Part shown: piece after piece, positions 35,115 to 44,339 of the stretch
Layout of the letters: each line of letters opens with the position of its first letter
Position numbering within the stretch: position 1 is the stretch's first letter
Assembly: GCA_016934735.1 (NCBI GenBank)
Contig: JAFGSG010000024.1
Location: 1-61,588, forward strand
Source: Spirochaetota bacterium
GTDB taxonomy: Bacteria; Spirochaetota; UBA4802; JAFGDQ01
Length of the DNA stretch: 61,588 bases
Direction: 5' to 3'
Notes under the pieces: model-generated
What the model was told of the DNA's origin: nothing
What the model saw: the letters and a program-made list of their open reading frames with translations, nothing else
Databases searched by the model: none
Translations under genes and position numbers: made by a program

Positions 35115-36584
35115 CTAATCCGCAGTCAGATACTTCTCTATATATTCAGTCAGCTCACCTATGTTTTTATCCAGCATGACTTTGAATTCCGGCGGGATGT
35201 TTTGCCCCTTTACAACATTATAATAATTGATAGCATCCCGGACATTTCTCATTTTAATCAGCTCATTTGCTTTCTCAAGCATAGGCTTGTATTTATAGAA
35301 AGAAAATTGCAGTATGTTCTGATCCTTAGACAGGGTAAATTCGTCCGGCAGTTTGGAAAAATCATAGGTTACCTTTAAAATAGGAAGCTCTTTCCTTACT
35401 CTTTTCCCGTGACGCAGAAACTTTCTGTAAAATTGTTCTTCTTCTCTTTGTTTCTCTTCAAGGTCTTTATCAAGTATATCGCTGTCGGATGTTTTCTGCT
35501 CTTTGTTATAACCTACGATCTCGAAGGATTCGTCTTTCTTTTTAGATAAATCATCTTTTAATATTTTTTCAAAAATATCTTCATCAGTAAGCCCGTCCAA
35601 TTCATCTTCTTTCTGAGCCTGGCTAAGAACTTCAATCTCTTCGGGTTCTTCAGGTTCATCTGCTTTAGGAGGGGGAATTCTCTTCGGTTCAGGCACTTCT
35701 TTGCGGAAAGCAGCCTCAGGCAAAACTGGCTTTTCCTCAGCTTCCTTAACATCGGAAAACATCTTTGACTTCATTTCCTCAAGGACTTTTTTTGCCTGAT
35801 CACCTTCTTCATGTATATCGAGCAGTCTGTCATGAAGTTTCAGCATTCCATCCTTGAGTTTGGATAATTCCCGGGTCTTTTCCTTTAATTCCTTTATATC
35901 TTCATCATCTTTTTTTTCTTCTGCTATTCTCTTTGCCGCGATCTTTTCAGCAATTTCATCCGCTATTTTATTTATATCAAATTTAGAAGCCATATCCTGA
36001 GGAGGTGAAGTTAGTGCAATTTGTATTTTTTCGGGGATGGTAAGAGGGCCGTCAAGCGAAAGCCTTATCTCGCTTCCTTTTTTTTCAGATGCCTTTTGTC
36101 TAATTGCTTCGCTCTTCCTGTATAAATGGAGTTTTTGATATTCCTGAAGATAATCTACATTTGCCTTGATTTTAACATTTATTGAATCATCAATTATCCT
36201 TTCATAAACTCCTTTGTAGAGGGATATTGCTGTTGGAAAATCTCCTTTTCTTGCGTAAATCTCAGAATTAACCAGTATTCTGTTATATACCCAGTATTTC
36301 GATCCTTCTGTAATAATTTCATCTGCGAGATAAGGTAGTTTAAAATCTTCTTCGACATTGCCTGCTTCGTCAAATGATTCAATGTCCTGCTTCCTTCTGA
36401 ACGGATGACCCTCCGAATCCGAAAATTTCTCTTCGATTTCTTTATCCGAGGTTCGTCTCCTCAGGTCTTTATCCTCAGGCTGTTGTTCCTCTGTAACTTT
36501 TGCTGCTTCTTCCCCTTTGCTGTAAAGGGCCCATATGACCAGTATCAGGACAAAAATTAATATTACTACAATTAATGTTATCAT
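35115..36584 (-). CDS. Membrane-anchored acidic TPR-like protein
   Basis: 489 aa. One N-terminal membrane helix (about 3-22), then a long highly charged region. Residues about 85-150 (NSEIYARKGDFPTAISLYKGVYERI) look like tetratricopeptide helices, a middle stretch (about 195-255) is predicted coiled coil, an acidic Pro/Glu-rich linker follows, and the last 100 residues contain a second TPR-like helix set (NELIKMRNVRDAINYYNVV). It probably acts as a cytoplasmic-face scaffold anchored by its N-terminus. No known family was recognised. Its stop abuts the start of the nucleosidase gene. Confidence 0.75.
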   Translation of the reverse strand: MITLIVVILIFVLILVIWALYSKGEEAAKVTEEQQPEDKDLRRRTSDKEIEEKFSDSEGHPFRRKQDIESFDEAGNVEEDFKLPYLADEIITEGSKYWVYNRILVNSEIYARKGDFPTAISLYKGVYERIIDDSINVKIKANVDYLQEYQKLHLYRKSEAIRQKASEKKGSEIRLSLDGPLTIPEKIQIALTSPPQDMASKFDINKIADEIAEKIAAKRIAEEKKDDEDIKELKEKTRELSKLKDGMLKLHDRLLDIHEEGDQAKKVLEEMKSKMFSDVKEAEEKPVLPEAAFRKEVPEPKRIPPPKADEPEEPEEIEVLSQAQKEDELDGLTDEDIFEKILKDDLSKKKDESFEIVGYNKEQKTSDSDILDKDLEEKQREEEQFYRKFLRHGKRVRKELPILKVTYDFSKLPDEFTLSKDQNILQFSFYKYKPMLEKANELIKMRNVRDAINYYNVVKGQNIPPEFKVMLDKNIGELTEYIEKYLTAD

Positions 36585-36703
36585 TCGTTTTAATTATAAA
36601 AAATTATTATCCTCGATATTATAATACATATAATATATATCTTTTTCTATTTATCGACATAATTTTATCAAATATGTGATTTATGGGAAAATTATTTTAT
36701 TGT

Positions 36704-37849
36704 TTATATGTCTTTATTCTGCTTTTTCGGCAGGGAGCCAAAGTACTGATAAAAGTAGCATTTGATTTTACCATTATAGAGCTTCCTGTTTTTGGTTGCT
36801 TTTGTGCCGAAATATTTCTGGAATTCCGGATGCGAAGTCAGAATAAAAAACGACCATGTATCGAGTTTTGAAAATACCTCACCCATTGCCCTGTAAAGCT
36901 TTTCAGTGCTTTCCTTTGTACCCAGACGTTCGCCGTAAGGGGGATTGGTTATTACGCAGCCGTATTTCTTTTTAGAACTGAATTCTATAATAGGCTTTTT
37001 CTGGAAAACTATCATTTCAGAAACATCAGCTCTTTCTGCATTCTCCACTGCCTGTCTGAATACGGCAATATCCATATCTGAAGCGTATATCTCCATCGGA
37101 CGGCTGACGATCTTCCCTGCTGCTTCGTCGCGCATCGCCTCCCATATTTTCTTAGGCATAGTGGGCCATGTTTCCGCAACAAACGTCCTTTTCAGCCCTG
37201 GGGCCGTATTGCTTCCTATGAGAGCTGCTTCTATCGCTATAGTACCTGACCCGCAAAGCGGATCGGCTAAAATTCTTGACGGGTCCCACCTGCTCAACCT
37301 GACAAGCGCTGCAGCAAGAGTCTCCCGCAAGGGAGCTTCTCCTCTCGTCTCTCCATAACCCCGCTTGTGCAAACCGTCTCCGCTTGTGTCTACTGTTATG
37401 GTTGCAACATCTTTTAACAGCGCAATCTCTATCTTGTAAACAGGGCCGGTTTCGCTGAACATAGTCCTGTTATATTTACGTTTCATAGCCTCAACAACGG
37501 CTTTCTTCACAATAGACTGGCAATCAGGAACGCTGTATAGCTTCGATCGTATTGATTTGCCGGTAACATGCATCACACCATTTTCGGGTATAAGTTTTTC
37601 CCATTTAACCGCAAGCGCACCCTGAAAAAGCTCCTCAAAGTCTGTTGCCTTGAACTCAGCCATTTTAATAAGAAGCCTGTCAGCACAGCGAAGCCATAGA
37701 TTGCAGCGGGCAATATCAAGGTCATCGCCGGTGAACATTACTTTACCGTCTTCAGTCTTCAGATCGCGATAGCCCAACTCCCTGAGCTCCGATGCAACAA
37801 CCGATTCAAGGCCGAATGCGCATGTTGCTATTAAATTATATCTGGGCAT
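36704..37849 (-). CDS. THUMP-domain class I RNA methyltransferase (RlmL-N/Trm14 type)
   Basis: 381 aa. The N-terminal ferredoxin-like and THUMP domains (about 1-160) are followed by a Rossmann methyltransferase with DPLCGSGTIAIEAALIG (SAM motif I) and the catalytic NPPYGERLG. This matches the stand-alone N-half of E. coli RlmKL, which makes m2G2445 in 23S rRNA, but a tRNA m2G6 role is also possible. The RlmK half is absent. The start overlaps a tiny hydrophobic frame upstream by 14 nt. Confidence 0.9.
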   Translation of the reverse strand: MPRYNLIATCAFGLESVVASELRELGYRDLKTEDGKVMFTGDDLDIARCNLWLRCADRLLIKMAEFKATDFEELFQGALAVKWEKLIPENGVMHVTGKSIRSKLYSVPDCQSIVKKAVVEAMKRKYNRTMFSETGPVYKIEIALLKDVATITVDTSGDGLHKRGYGETRGEAPLRETLAAALVRLSRWDPSRILADPLCGSGTIAIEAALIGSNTAPGLKRTFVAETWPTMPKKIWEAMRDEAAGKIVSRPMEIYASDMDIAVFRQAVENAERADVSEMIVFQKKPIIEFSSKKKYGCVITNPPYGERLGTKESTEKLYRAMGEVFSKLDTWSFFILTSHPEFQKYFGTKATKNRKLYNGKIKCYFYQYFGSLPKKQNKDI

Positions 37850-37961
37850 TAATTACCTTTTCTTTGTTTTTATATATTATATTCTTCAGCATATAAAATA
37901 TAATAAAAGCAACGGAAAATATAATTACTGAGTACAGTACAGATGTGATCATGTTGTTCAT
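37836..37961 (-). CDS. Possible 41-aa membrane peptide overlapping the methyltransferase start
   Basis: ATG 37961 opens 41 codons: MNNMITSVLYSVI and more, with one membrane helix and a Lys-rich tail (KNIIYKNKEKV). It ends 14 nt inside the methyltransferase gene. The same frame stays open a further 31 codons upstream (hydrophobic, with no ATG, GTG or TTG), so this may be the relic of a two-helix protein. No ribosome-binding site precedes the ATG. Low confidence. Confidence 0.25.
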   Translation of the reverse strand: MNNMITSVLYSVIIFSVAFIIFYMLKNIIYKNKEKVINAQI

Positions 37962-38156
37962 TTTAAAATTGAGCAGGACCAGATAGAAAAAGAAACTGTA
38001 AACGTCAAAAAATACTATATATAAAATATCGAGAAGATCAGTAAAGCATCTTTTATGGTTCCGTTTTTAATTTTAGCTTTAAGTTTAACCATAATTTCCT
38101 GCGACTGCCTGGAAATAATCAGGTTTTTTCTTTTCTTCTTTAAATTTTTTCTCTTT

Positions 38157-38208
38157 AAAAAAAATAGGACGCCGGATTATAATTGGCTGGTAAAAATTTC
38201 CGGCGTCC
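38157..38208 (-). terminator. Intrinsic terminator of the cobalamin/TonB operon
   Basis: On the minus strand GGACGCCGG (38208-38200) pairs with CCGGCGTCC (38175-38167) and is followed by TATTTTTTTT (38166-38157). It lies about 84 nt past the tonB stop. Stem GC content and U-tract are canonical. Confidence 0.85.
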
Positions 38209-38291
38209 CTTGGAGAATTACCTATCTTACCGGAATTGAAATGGTATGATAGCACTTGCGGGAACAAAACATTTGTTAAAATACAAAATTT

Positions 38292-38945
38292 TCATCTTAT
38301 ACCCTTATGCTTAAGACTATATTCCACACTTACAATAAAAGTAATATCCTCCCTTATTTCTGAAAGCTCTTTTGGGAATGGCGGATAAGGAGCAGCTTTT
38401 TTTATAGTAATTATACCGGCGTTGTTAAGTATTTCGTATCCGCATGGCTTTATTATTTCTACATTACCTTCCAGCATACCTTTTTTGTTAAGGGTAAATT
38501 TAAGGCTTACATTGCCTTCATTGCCCATGCGTTTTGCGAACTGAGGATAATATTTCATCTGTTGTATTCTTTTAACTATCAACGTCTCATAGGTATCTTT
38601 TGCAGCAATGCTTTCTGCTGAAAGCGAAACGGTTTGCGGCTGTTCCTTTTGACGGACAATTTTTCTTTCTTTCTTTCTAAAAAGACTCGGAATACATCCT
38701 GCATCTGATTTAACATTTGTAACAGGCTCAACTTCATCCCATTTTAACTGGATTTGGCTGAAATTGATCAATGTCACATCTGCTTTCCGTGACTCAAGAA
38801 TGATCTGCCTAGTTTGATATTTATTCCCCGGCCACTGAATTAGACACGCGATATGCACCAGCATGGACATAGCAAGCATGGTCAGCATGCACCTTTCCGG
38901 TTCAATGCATTGTTTTAAATTGTTACTTATATTCCTGATGAGCAA
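38292..38945 (-). CDS. tonB: TonB family energy transducer
   Basis: 217 aa. N-terminal membrane anchor (about 19-38), a periplasmic charged linker without the usual long Pro-rich stretch, and the C-terminal TonB domain (about 125-217): YPQFAKRMGNEGNVSLKFTLNKKGML, AAPYPPFPKEL. It passes the proton-motive force from ExbBD to the outer-membrane receptor. It overlaps exbD by 23 nt and is the last gene of the cobalamin operon. Confidence 0.9.
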   Translation of the reverse strand: MLIRNISNNLKQCIEPERCMLTMLAMSMLVHIACLIQWPGNKYQTRQIILESRKADVTLINFSQIQLKWDEVEPVTNVKSDAGCIPSLFRKKERKIVRQKEQPQTVSLSAESIAAKDTYETLIVKRIQQMKYYPQFAKRMGNEGNVSLKFTLNKKGMLEGNVEIIKPCGYEILNNAGIITIKKAAPYPPFPKELSEIREDITFIVSVEYSLKHKGIR

Positions 38946-39330
38946 TATTTACCACCCCGATTCCGGAATTCTTAATAATATCAATAACCTTAACAAACCA
39001 CTTGTACGGAATTTCCTCGTCCCCGAAAAAGATAACTCGTCTTTTCTCTTTATCCATCACAAGCAGGCGCTCCGACAGAACCTCCGCAAGGCTTTCAATC
39101 GGCACTTCTTTTTTATTGATATAAACAAGCCCGGCCTTGTCTATACTCACTACTATATCAGTCTTCTGGAGTTTTTCCTTATTGGAAGCCATGGGAAGAT
39201 TAAGCGGTATACTCGGCTTTGCAAAAGAGTATGTAAGTATAAAAAAAAGCAGAAGCAGAAATATAACATCTATAAGCGGAGTCATGCTGAGCTCAACGCT
39301 CTTTTTATGTTTGCGGTGAAGTGATATCAT
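38923..39330 (-). CDS. exbD: ExbD/TolR biopolymer transport protein
   Basis: 135 aa with one N-terminal membrane helix; SMTPLIDVIFLLLLFFILTYS carries the essential membrane Asp. The periplasmic part has KRRVIFFGDEEIPYKWFVKVIDIIKNSGI. It forms the ExbBD motor. The start overlaps the exbB stop (TGATG) and the end overlaps tonB. Confidence 0.94.
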   Translation of the reverse strand: MISLHRKHKKSVELSMTPLIDVIFLLLLFFILTYSFAKPSIPLNLPMASNKEKLQKTDIVVSIDKAGLVYINKKEVPIESLAEVLSERLLVMDKEKRRVIFFGDEEIPYKWFVKVIDIIKNSGIGVVNIAHQEYK

Positions 39331-40040
39331 CAGTATACACCTCCTCCGCTGACATCCGCTGCATCTGTGCCCACTTCCACGGGCTCATTAGCTAAATCAT
39401 CATATTTATCTGCCAATCCATCAAATTTGACCGAACACTTTCTGCCGAATAATATATTCAGTCTTGAAATTTGTATTTCGATATCGGAAATGCAATTATC
39501 CACGTGTATCTGGAAAAAATGATGAAAGGCCATCACTGGAACAGCTACTAGCAGCCCGAACGCCGTGGTCAGAAGCGCCTGCCATACTCCGTCCGCGAGC
39601 TGAGCCATTTCCGCCTGCCCGCCCGCTTTTGCTATCTCTGCAAAAACAAGTATCATCCCGATTACTGTTCCGAGCAGGCCGAGTATAGTGGAAAGATTCG
39701 CTATAAGCGAAAGAGCAGGCAGATATTTTTCAAGCCTGCGCATCTCGTATGTTGCAGTGATCTGCAGGCTTTCCTCGAGTATTTCCTTATCCTTATCATA
39801 ATTTTCAAGATATGTCTGCGTAATACGATCTATATGAGAATTTCCGGATGAGCACAATCCTACAGCTTCATTTATTTTGCCGGCCTTTATTAAACCCGAA
39901 ATTTCCATGAATACATTTTTGTGTTTATTTCTTGAAAGCAAATAATAAATTATTCTTTCTGCAGTTATAGCAGCAGCTATTACCGAACAGGCGAGTATGG
40001 GATACATTATCCATCCGCCTTTTAGCAGTAATTCAAGCAT
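39330..40040 (-). CDS. exbB: ExbB/TolQ proton channel protein
   Basis: 236 aa with three membrane helices. Conserved segments: LPALSLIANLSTILGLLGTVIGMILVF, AQLADGVWQALLTTAFGLLVAVPVMAFHHFF, typical of MotA/TolQ/ExbB. It pairs with the next gene, exbD. AGGAG precedes the ATG. It lies 87 nt after the adenosyltransferase in a cobalamin-specific operon, so these are probably dedicated energisers for this receptor. Confidence 0.94.
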   Translation of the reverse strand: MLELLLKGGWIMYPILACSVIAAAITAERIIYYLLSRNKHKNVFMEISGLIKAGKINEAVGLCSSGNSHIDRITQTYLENYDKDKEILEESLQITATYEMRRLEKYLPALSLIANLSTILGLLGTVIGMILVFAEIAKAGGQAEMAQLADGVWQALLTTAFGLLVAVPVMAFHHFFQIHVDNCISDIEIQISRLNILFGRKCSVKFDGLADKYDDLANEPVEVGTDAADVSGGGVY

Positions 40041-40127
40041 GATAATTCTCCTAAAAATTCAGCCTGTTTAACAGGCATTCAATATATTTGTTTCAATACA
40101 ACATTACGTCCTTATTATTTTTCTTAT

Positions 40128-40652
40128 TTACCATTCAATACCCTTTTGAGCCTCTATGCCTGATTTATACGGATGTCTTATTTCCTTCATCTCAGTCACA
40201 AGGTCGGCTATTTCAATAATTTCAGACGGTGCATTGCGCCCTGTTATCATGATATGCATATCTTCAGGCTTATGTTTAAAAACAAATACAGCCTCAGTTA
40301 TATCAATCATTCCGTAATTTAATGCATAAGTAAGCTCATCAAGAATAATCAAATGATGCTTTGCTTCGCTGATGACGGATTTCGCAAGCTCCCAGCCGTC
40401 ACGTGCTGCTTTTTTGTCCTCTTCAATATTATCTGTCTTCCATGTAAAACCATGCCCTACCACAAAATAATCCAGAATATCTTTAAAACGCTCTGAACTT
40501 TTCAGCTCTCCGTAATCCCAGCTGCCTTTAATAAACTGTATCATGCAAACCGGCAGTTGGTGTCCCAGAGAGCGTAATGCAAGTCCAAGCGCGGATGTTG
40601 TCTTCCCTTTACCGTTCCCTGTGTTTATCATTAACAAGCCTTTGTTATCCAT
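40128..40652 (-). CDS. btuR: Cob(I)alamin adenosyltransferase
   Basis: 174 aa of the BtuR/CobO/CobA family. The P-loop GNGKGKTTSALGLALRSLGH is near the N-terminus; MIQFIKGSWDYGE, LIILDELTYALNYGMID and IMITGRNAPSEIIEIADLVTEM are the conserved blocks. It adds the 5'-deoxyadenosyl group to reduced corrinoids after uptake, giving coenzyme B12. It lies directly downstream of the receptor gene (41 nt). Confidence 0.95.
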   Translation of the reverse strand: MDNKGLLMINTGNGKGKTTSALGLALRSLGHQLPVCMIQFIKGSWDYGELKSSERFKDILDYFVVGHGFTWKTDNIEEDKKAARDGWELAKSVISEAKHHLIILDELTYALNYGMIDITEAVFVFKHKPEDMHIMITGRNAPSEIIEIADLVTEMKEIRHPYKSGIEAQKGIEW

Positions 40653-40693
40653 ATATTGTTTCCTTGCGAGATTATTATAAAAATAAATCTTTC

Positions 40694-42715
40694 TTAAAAT
40701 TGATATTTAACTGTACTATAATACGCCCTGCCGGGTTGCGGGTATCCGTTAAAGTCCTCGTAATTATCGTCGCCCATGTTCTTCACTTCAAAAATAAAAG
40801 ACATTCCCTTAAAGAAAAATGTTATACCTGCGTTCATTTCGGTCTTATCAGACGCCCAATTGCTGTTGTCGGATGTATAATAAACGCCGGATTCGTAAAT
40901 AAACTCATAATAAACCAATATCCATTTATTGAAGAGCTCAACTCTCGCGTTGATGCTCTCCTGCGACCGACCGGGCAGAAAATTCCCTTCCACAGACTCA
41001 GTCCTGCTATGTGCTATACAATTCTGATAAGTGTAGTTGAAATTTAATTTAATGTGATTCAATGATTTTATAGAAAATGACAATTCAATTCCCTCTATAA
41101 CCGCACTTGAAATATTAATACCCATTCCAACGCCCTGGTGGTATTCATATGTTATTAGATCATCCACCTTACTGTGAAAATATATTGTGCTAAAAAATAA
41201 ATTTTGCAATATTTTTGATTCGAAATCCTTCTCAGCTTCAAAGCCAATGTCATAGTTTGTACTTTTTTCTTCTTTGAGATCAGCATTGCCTTTGAACAGC
41301 CCCCTGTCCCCGAATAGCTCAAAGAAAGACGGTTCTCTCACGTATTTACCGGCATTTGCTTTTAGTGTTAACCAGTAAAAAATTTTATATTTCAATCCGA
41401 GCTGCGGTGTAACATATCCAATGGATCTTGACTGACCCTTTCTAATTTCATTGTATGAATGCTGATACTCGTCAACCGAATCCTTAATGTACATGTAACG
41501 TACAGACGGCTTTATAATAAAATCTTCATTAAATAGTAAAACTGAATCCTCGAAAGCAAAGTTTACAGACTTTCTCGTACTAGGATTGTAAATTCTTGAA
41601 CTAATTAAATCCTTCATCTTGTATCTTTCATAATTGAAGTCGCCGTTAAATACTATTATGTTCCATGAAAAAGGTATTTCTATAAACTGTGAATAACCTG
41701 TATTTGTTGTTATATACTCGTTGTCCTGCTTTCCCAGACCGACTTTTCCATCACTATCATCATATCTTTCATACTGCCATGTATGATCGAACGAACCTTT
41801 TGTGTTTATAGCAAATTTTCCTATTCTATTGATTATGTAATTTATGGACGACATGCTTCTTTTCGTAGCAAATGTCGTATTCACTATTTCCGTATTATGA
41901 GAATCTGGCAGATGCTGGAGCTTGTCAAAATATTGACTGGAGATATCAATTCTTAGGTCTTTTGTAAGGTCATATCCTGTCTTAAAAAGAAAATTACCCT
42001 GACGGAATTGGCTGTTATTTCTTTTAACAATTTCATCGTCCTCCGGATTATCTTTTGTTTTTTTATTATCTAAAAATTTAAAATCATTTTGGCTCGAAAG
42101 CGAGCCCACGCTGAGTAAGTAATCCCAGTCCCCGGGTTTATGGGAAAAATACGCTGAAGCTTTTCTGGTGTCGAATGAGCCGTACCCGGCAATAACGTTC
42201 CATCCCATCTTTCCTTTGTTTCTTAGAGTTTTAATATTGATGACGCCTCCTATAGAGGATTTTCCATACTGCACAGGTATAGAGCCTTTGTAAATTTCTA
42301 TGGATTCTACATCATCAAGGGATATTCCGCTGAGATCAACTCCCCCTCCGGATGCTTCATTAAGAAGAATGCCGTCGAGATAAATACTGACCTGCTTGCT
42401 TGTCGATCCTCTTAACGAAACAGTTGAGTAGCTTCCCAGGCCGCCAGTCTGTGTAACCTGCACAGCAGTTTCCTTTTCAATCACCTGCGCAAGATTTTCG
42501 GTTTTTCCTTCAAACTCGGACCTGTCTATGACTTTATAAAATGAAGAAGCTATTTCATGGTCGACATCGCCTGTTTTATATTTAACTTTTTCCAGATCAC
42601 CTACAACTCTTACAGTGCCGAGATCCGCTTCTTCTGTTTCTTCTGAATTCGCATTAATGTATATAAATAGTATAAAAATACTTATACTGAATATACTTAT
42701 GATTTTTCTCCTCAT
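40694..42715 (-). CDS. btuB: TonB-dependent cobalamin receptor (BtuB-like)
   Basis: 673 aa from ATG 42715, which begins a normal signal peptide (MRRKIISIFS); an upstream ATG at 42766 would add 17 polar residues. The mature N-terminus has a TonB-box-like LGTVRVVGD, a plug domain (about 60-160; VSLRGSTSKQVSIYLDGILLNEASGGGVDLSGI, VESIEIYKGSIPVQYGKSSIGGVINI), and a 22-strand barrel ending YYSTVKYQF. Size and plug fit BtuB-type receptors. The cobalamin assignment rests on the riboswitch, the adenosyltransferase and the propeller lipoprotein in the same operon. Confidence 0.85.
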   Translation of the reverse strand: MRRKIISIFSISIFILFIYINANSEETEEADLGTVRVVGDLEKVKYKTGDVDHEIASSFYKVIDRSEFEGKTENLAQVIEKETAVQVTQTGGLGSYSTVSLRGSTSKQVSIYLDGILLNEASGGGVDLSGISLDDVESIEIYKGSIPVQYGKSSIGGVINIKTLRNKGKMGWNVIAGYGSFDTRKASAYFSHKPGDWDYLLSVGSLSSQNDFKFLDNKKTKDNPEDDEIVKRNNSQFRQGNFLFKTGYDLTKDLRIDISSQYFDKLQHLPDSHNTEIVNTTFATKRSMSSINYIINRIGKFAINTKGSFDHTWQYERYDDSDGKVGLGKQDNEYITTNTGYSQFIEIPFSWNIIVFNGDFNYERYKMKDLISSRIYNPSTRKSVNFAFEDSVLLFNEDFIIKPSVRYMYIKDSVDEYQHSYNEIRKGQSRSIGYVTPQLGLKYKIFYWLTLKANAGKYVREPSFFELFGDRGLFKGNADLKEEKSTNYDIGFEAEKDFESKILQNLFFSTIYFHSKVDDLITYEYHQGVGMGINISSAVIEGIELSFSIKSLNHIKLNFNYTYQNCIAHSRTESVEGNFLPGRSQESINARVELFNKWILVYYEFIYESGVYYTSDNSNWASDKTEMNAGITFFFKGMSFIFEVKNMGDDNYEDFNGYPQPGRAYYSTVKYQF

Positions 42716-42782
42716 TCTCTTAATTGCCGGATCGGTTTTCGCATTATTATATTGATGATATTTCATATCTGTGCTGGTTTTT

Positions 42783-42840
42783 TAGAACAAGGGGTTCCAA
42801 ACCCCTTGTTCTATTACTTTTTGTTCCAATGAAACAAAAA
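42783..42840. repeat. Two adjacent hairpins between propeller lipoprotein and btuB
   Basis: A perfect 14-bp stem (42783-42796 with 42800-42813, loop CCA) and an 8-bp stem (42818-42825 with 42833-42840, loop of 7) lie in the short gap between the two genes. No U-tract follows on the minus strand (AAAAAACC), so they are not a plain terminator. They may protect or process the mRNA. Confidence 0.65.
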
Positions 42841-42846
42841 TAAATT

Positions 42847-44001
42847 TTATTCAAAAAAACATATATTGCTCGGATTGAGGTATGTTGAAACAGGACCATA
42901 TTTCTTTGTATCAGTATCGGTATCGTAAATATAAATACCTGGATCTGTTGAAGATGCGTCTGCGATCCAGAGATCACCGTCAGGAGATATCTCAATATCG
43001 GCGATATTTCTCCCTGTTATTAAAGCTGCAGCCGCCACTTCACCGGTTGTCGGATTAAATGAGTATATAGCATTATCGCCCCAGCCAACATATTGTACAA
43101 AATATCCTTTGGTTTCCGATAGAATTGCAACGTTTGTAATGTTTTTATCCGTCGCTGTTGTTGTAACGCTATAATCAGTTGTATCGACAACAGAAATCCC
43201 TCCACCCGGTGTAGTCGAGTAATCGTTAACGCATGCAGTATATATTTTTGAACCGAATGCCTTTATTTTCTGGACATTTTTCAATCCAAGATCAATCGCA
43301 TTTCCATCGGCAGTGCCGTTAGCGTCAATCACTGTGTCAGTTGCAGTATTAAAAACGGCAAGTGTTGAATTATCAACTGAGCTATATATATTAATATCAT
43401 ATGTTTGATTTGCTATATATATTTTTCCATCTATTATTAATCCCCCGCATGAATCCGGGACACCATCAGTGTCGGACGAATGTACAAACTCGGTTAAGTC
43501 AAGCGAACCTGTTTTAAAATTTACCTGTGCTACGGTCGACGGATTTACGATCCAGACTCTTTTGCTGCCATACCTGATCACATAAGCTTTTGTTTCGTTA
43601 ACGAATACCATTGCATAAGGGTTTGACGTAGTTATACCGTCTGTTATATCCTGCGCGTCAATGACTGAATAATTCCACACAGCCGTATTCGGTGCGTCCC
43701 AACGGTATTTTGTTATAGCGTCATAACCGAATCTTTCGGTGTCATAAAAATGTTCCCCGTAAATATTAATTACATGGTCGGAATGAGCAAGCGGGTTGTG
43801 ATTATTGTATGCTGTTGACAAATCCTCATCAAGAATGAATGATGTAGCTGCGCTGGTATAGTCAGCCGCTACTGTGCCGATTACCGCATAAATATCCGGA
43901 TCTACCGGAAGCCGATCTGCATTGCTCTCTTTATCATCAGAACATCCTGCAAAAATAAAAATCGCGAATAAACACAACAAAAAACTAACTCTTTTAATCA
44001 T
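42847..44001 (-). CDS. BtuG-like beta-propeller lipoprotein, putative cobalamin binder
   Basis: 384 aa. Lipobox FAGC (Cys20) after a signal peptide. The mature part repeats a YncE-like blade pattern (GKIYIANQTYDINIY, SKIYTACVNDY, TKGYFVQYVGWGDNAIYSF, GDLWIADASSTDPGIYIYD), consistent with a seven-blade beta-propeller. It is the first gene after a cobalamin riboswitch and is followed by a BtuB-like receptor, as is BtuG in Bacteroides, a surface lipoprotein that binds B12 tightly and covers BtuB. By analogy it would capture cobalamin on the cell surface. AAGGAG precedes the ATG. The role is inferred from fold and context, not shown by a known binding motif. Confidence 0.75.
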   Translation of the reverse strand: MIKRVSFLLCLFAIFIFAGCSDDKESNADRLPVDPDIYAVIGTVAADYTSAATSFILDEDLSTAYNNHNPLAHSDHVINIYGEHFYDTERFGYDAITKYRWDAPNTAVWNYSVIDAQDITDGITTSNPYAMVFVNETKAYVIRYGSKRVWIVNPSTVAQVNFKTGSLDLTEFVHSSDTDGVPDSCGGLIIDGKIYIANQTYDINIYSSVDNSTLAVFNTATDTVIDANGTADGNAIDLGLKNVQKIKAFGSKIYTACVNDYSTTPGGGISVVDTTDYSVTTTATDKNITNVAILSETKGYFVQYVGWGDNAIYSFNPTTGEVAAAALITGRNIADIEISPDGDLWIADASSTDPGIYIYDTDTDTKKYGPVSTYLNPSNICFFE

Positions 44002-44113
44002 TTTTTTTCTCCTTAATTAGTAAATTTATACTGTAAAATTCAATTGACTCCTAGGAGAAGATGATATTGGATTATTATGTAGAGTTTATCTCTCTCCAGA
44101 GAGTGAACTTTCG

Positions 44114-44147
44114 AAACGTCCGGGTAATGGCTGTTATCCGGGCGTTT
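44114..44147. repeat. Imperfect hairpin in the operon leader
   Basis: AAACGTCCGGGTAAT and its imperfect complement, ending CGTTT at 44143-44147, form a stem with two or three mismatches around GGC. On the plus strand it is followed by TTTAATATT. It is within the leader between the riboswitch terminator and the propeller gene. Confidence 0.3.
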
Positions 44148-44239
44148 TAATATTAATTGTCATTATGTATTTAAACCACCCCCTTTGTTTGTTATGTTTC
44201 ATAAAATAACCCGCGCAAAAATTAAATAAAATGCCCCAT

Positions 44240-44277
44240 AAAAACAAAAATCCCCGAAACCTTCTGGCTCCGGGGAT
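44240..44277 (-). terminator. Riboswitch-controlled intrinsic terminator
   Basis: On the minus strand ATCCCCG (44277-44271) pairs with CGGGGAT (44256-44250), followed by TTTTTGTTTTT. It lies about 60 nt after the aptamer, so it is likely to be the expression platform: B12 binding should favour the terminator. Confidence 0.8.
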
Positions 44278-44339
44278 TACCCTTTTTTATCCGCGAAATT
44301 ATTCATGCGTACCTTTACCGGGGTATGCATGTTCATCCA

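Noticed and set aside
38055-38267. Short ORFs on both strands between tonB and the methyltransferase gene
   Set aside because: They cross the intrinsic terminator at 38157-38208 and are Phe/Lys-rich from the A/T runs.
42747-42995. 82-codon minus ORF over the propeller/btuB junction
   Set aside because: It is a shadow frame overlapping the propeller gene end and the two hairpins.
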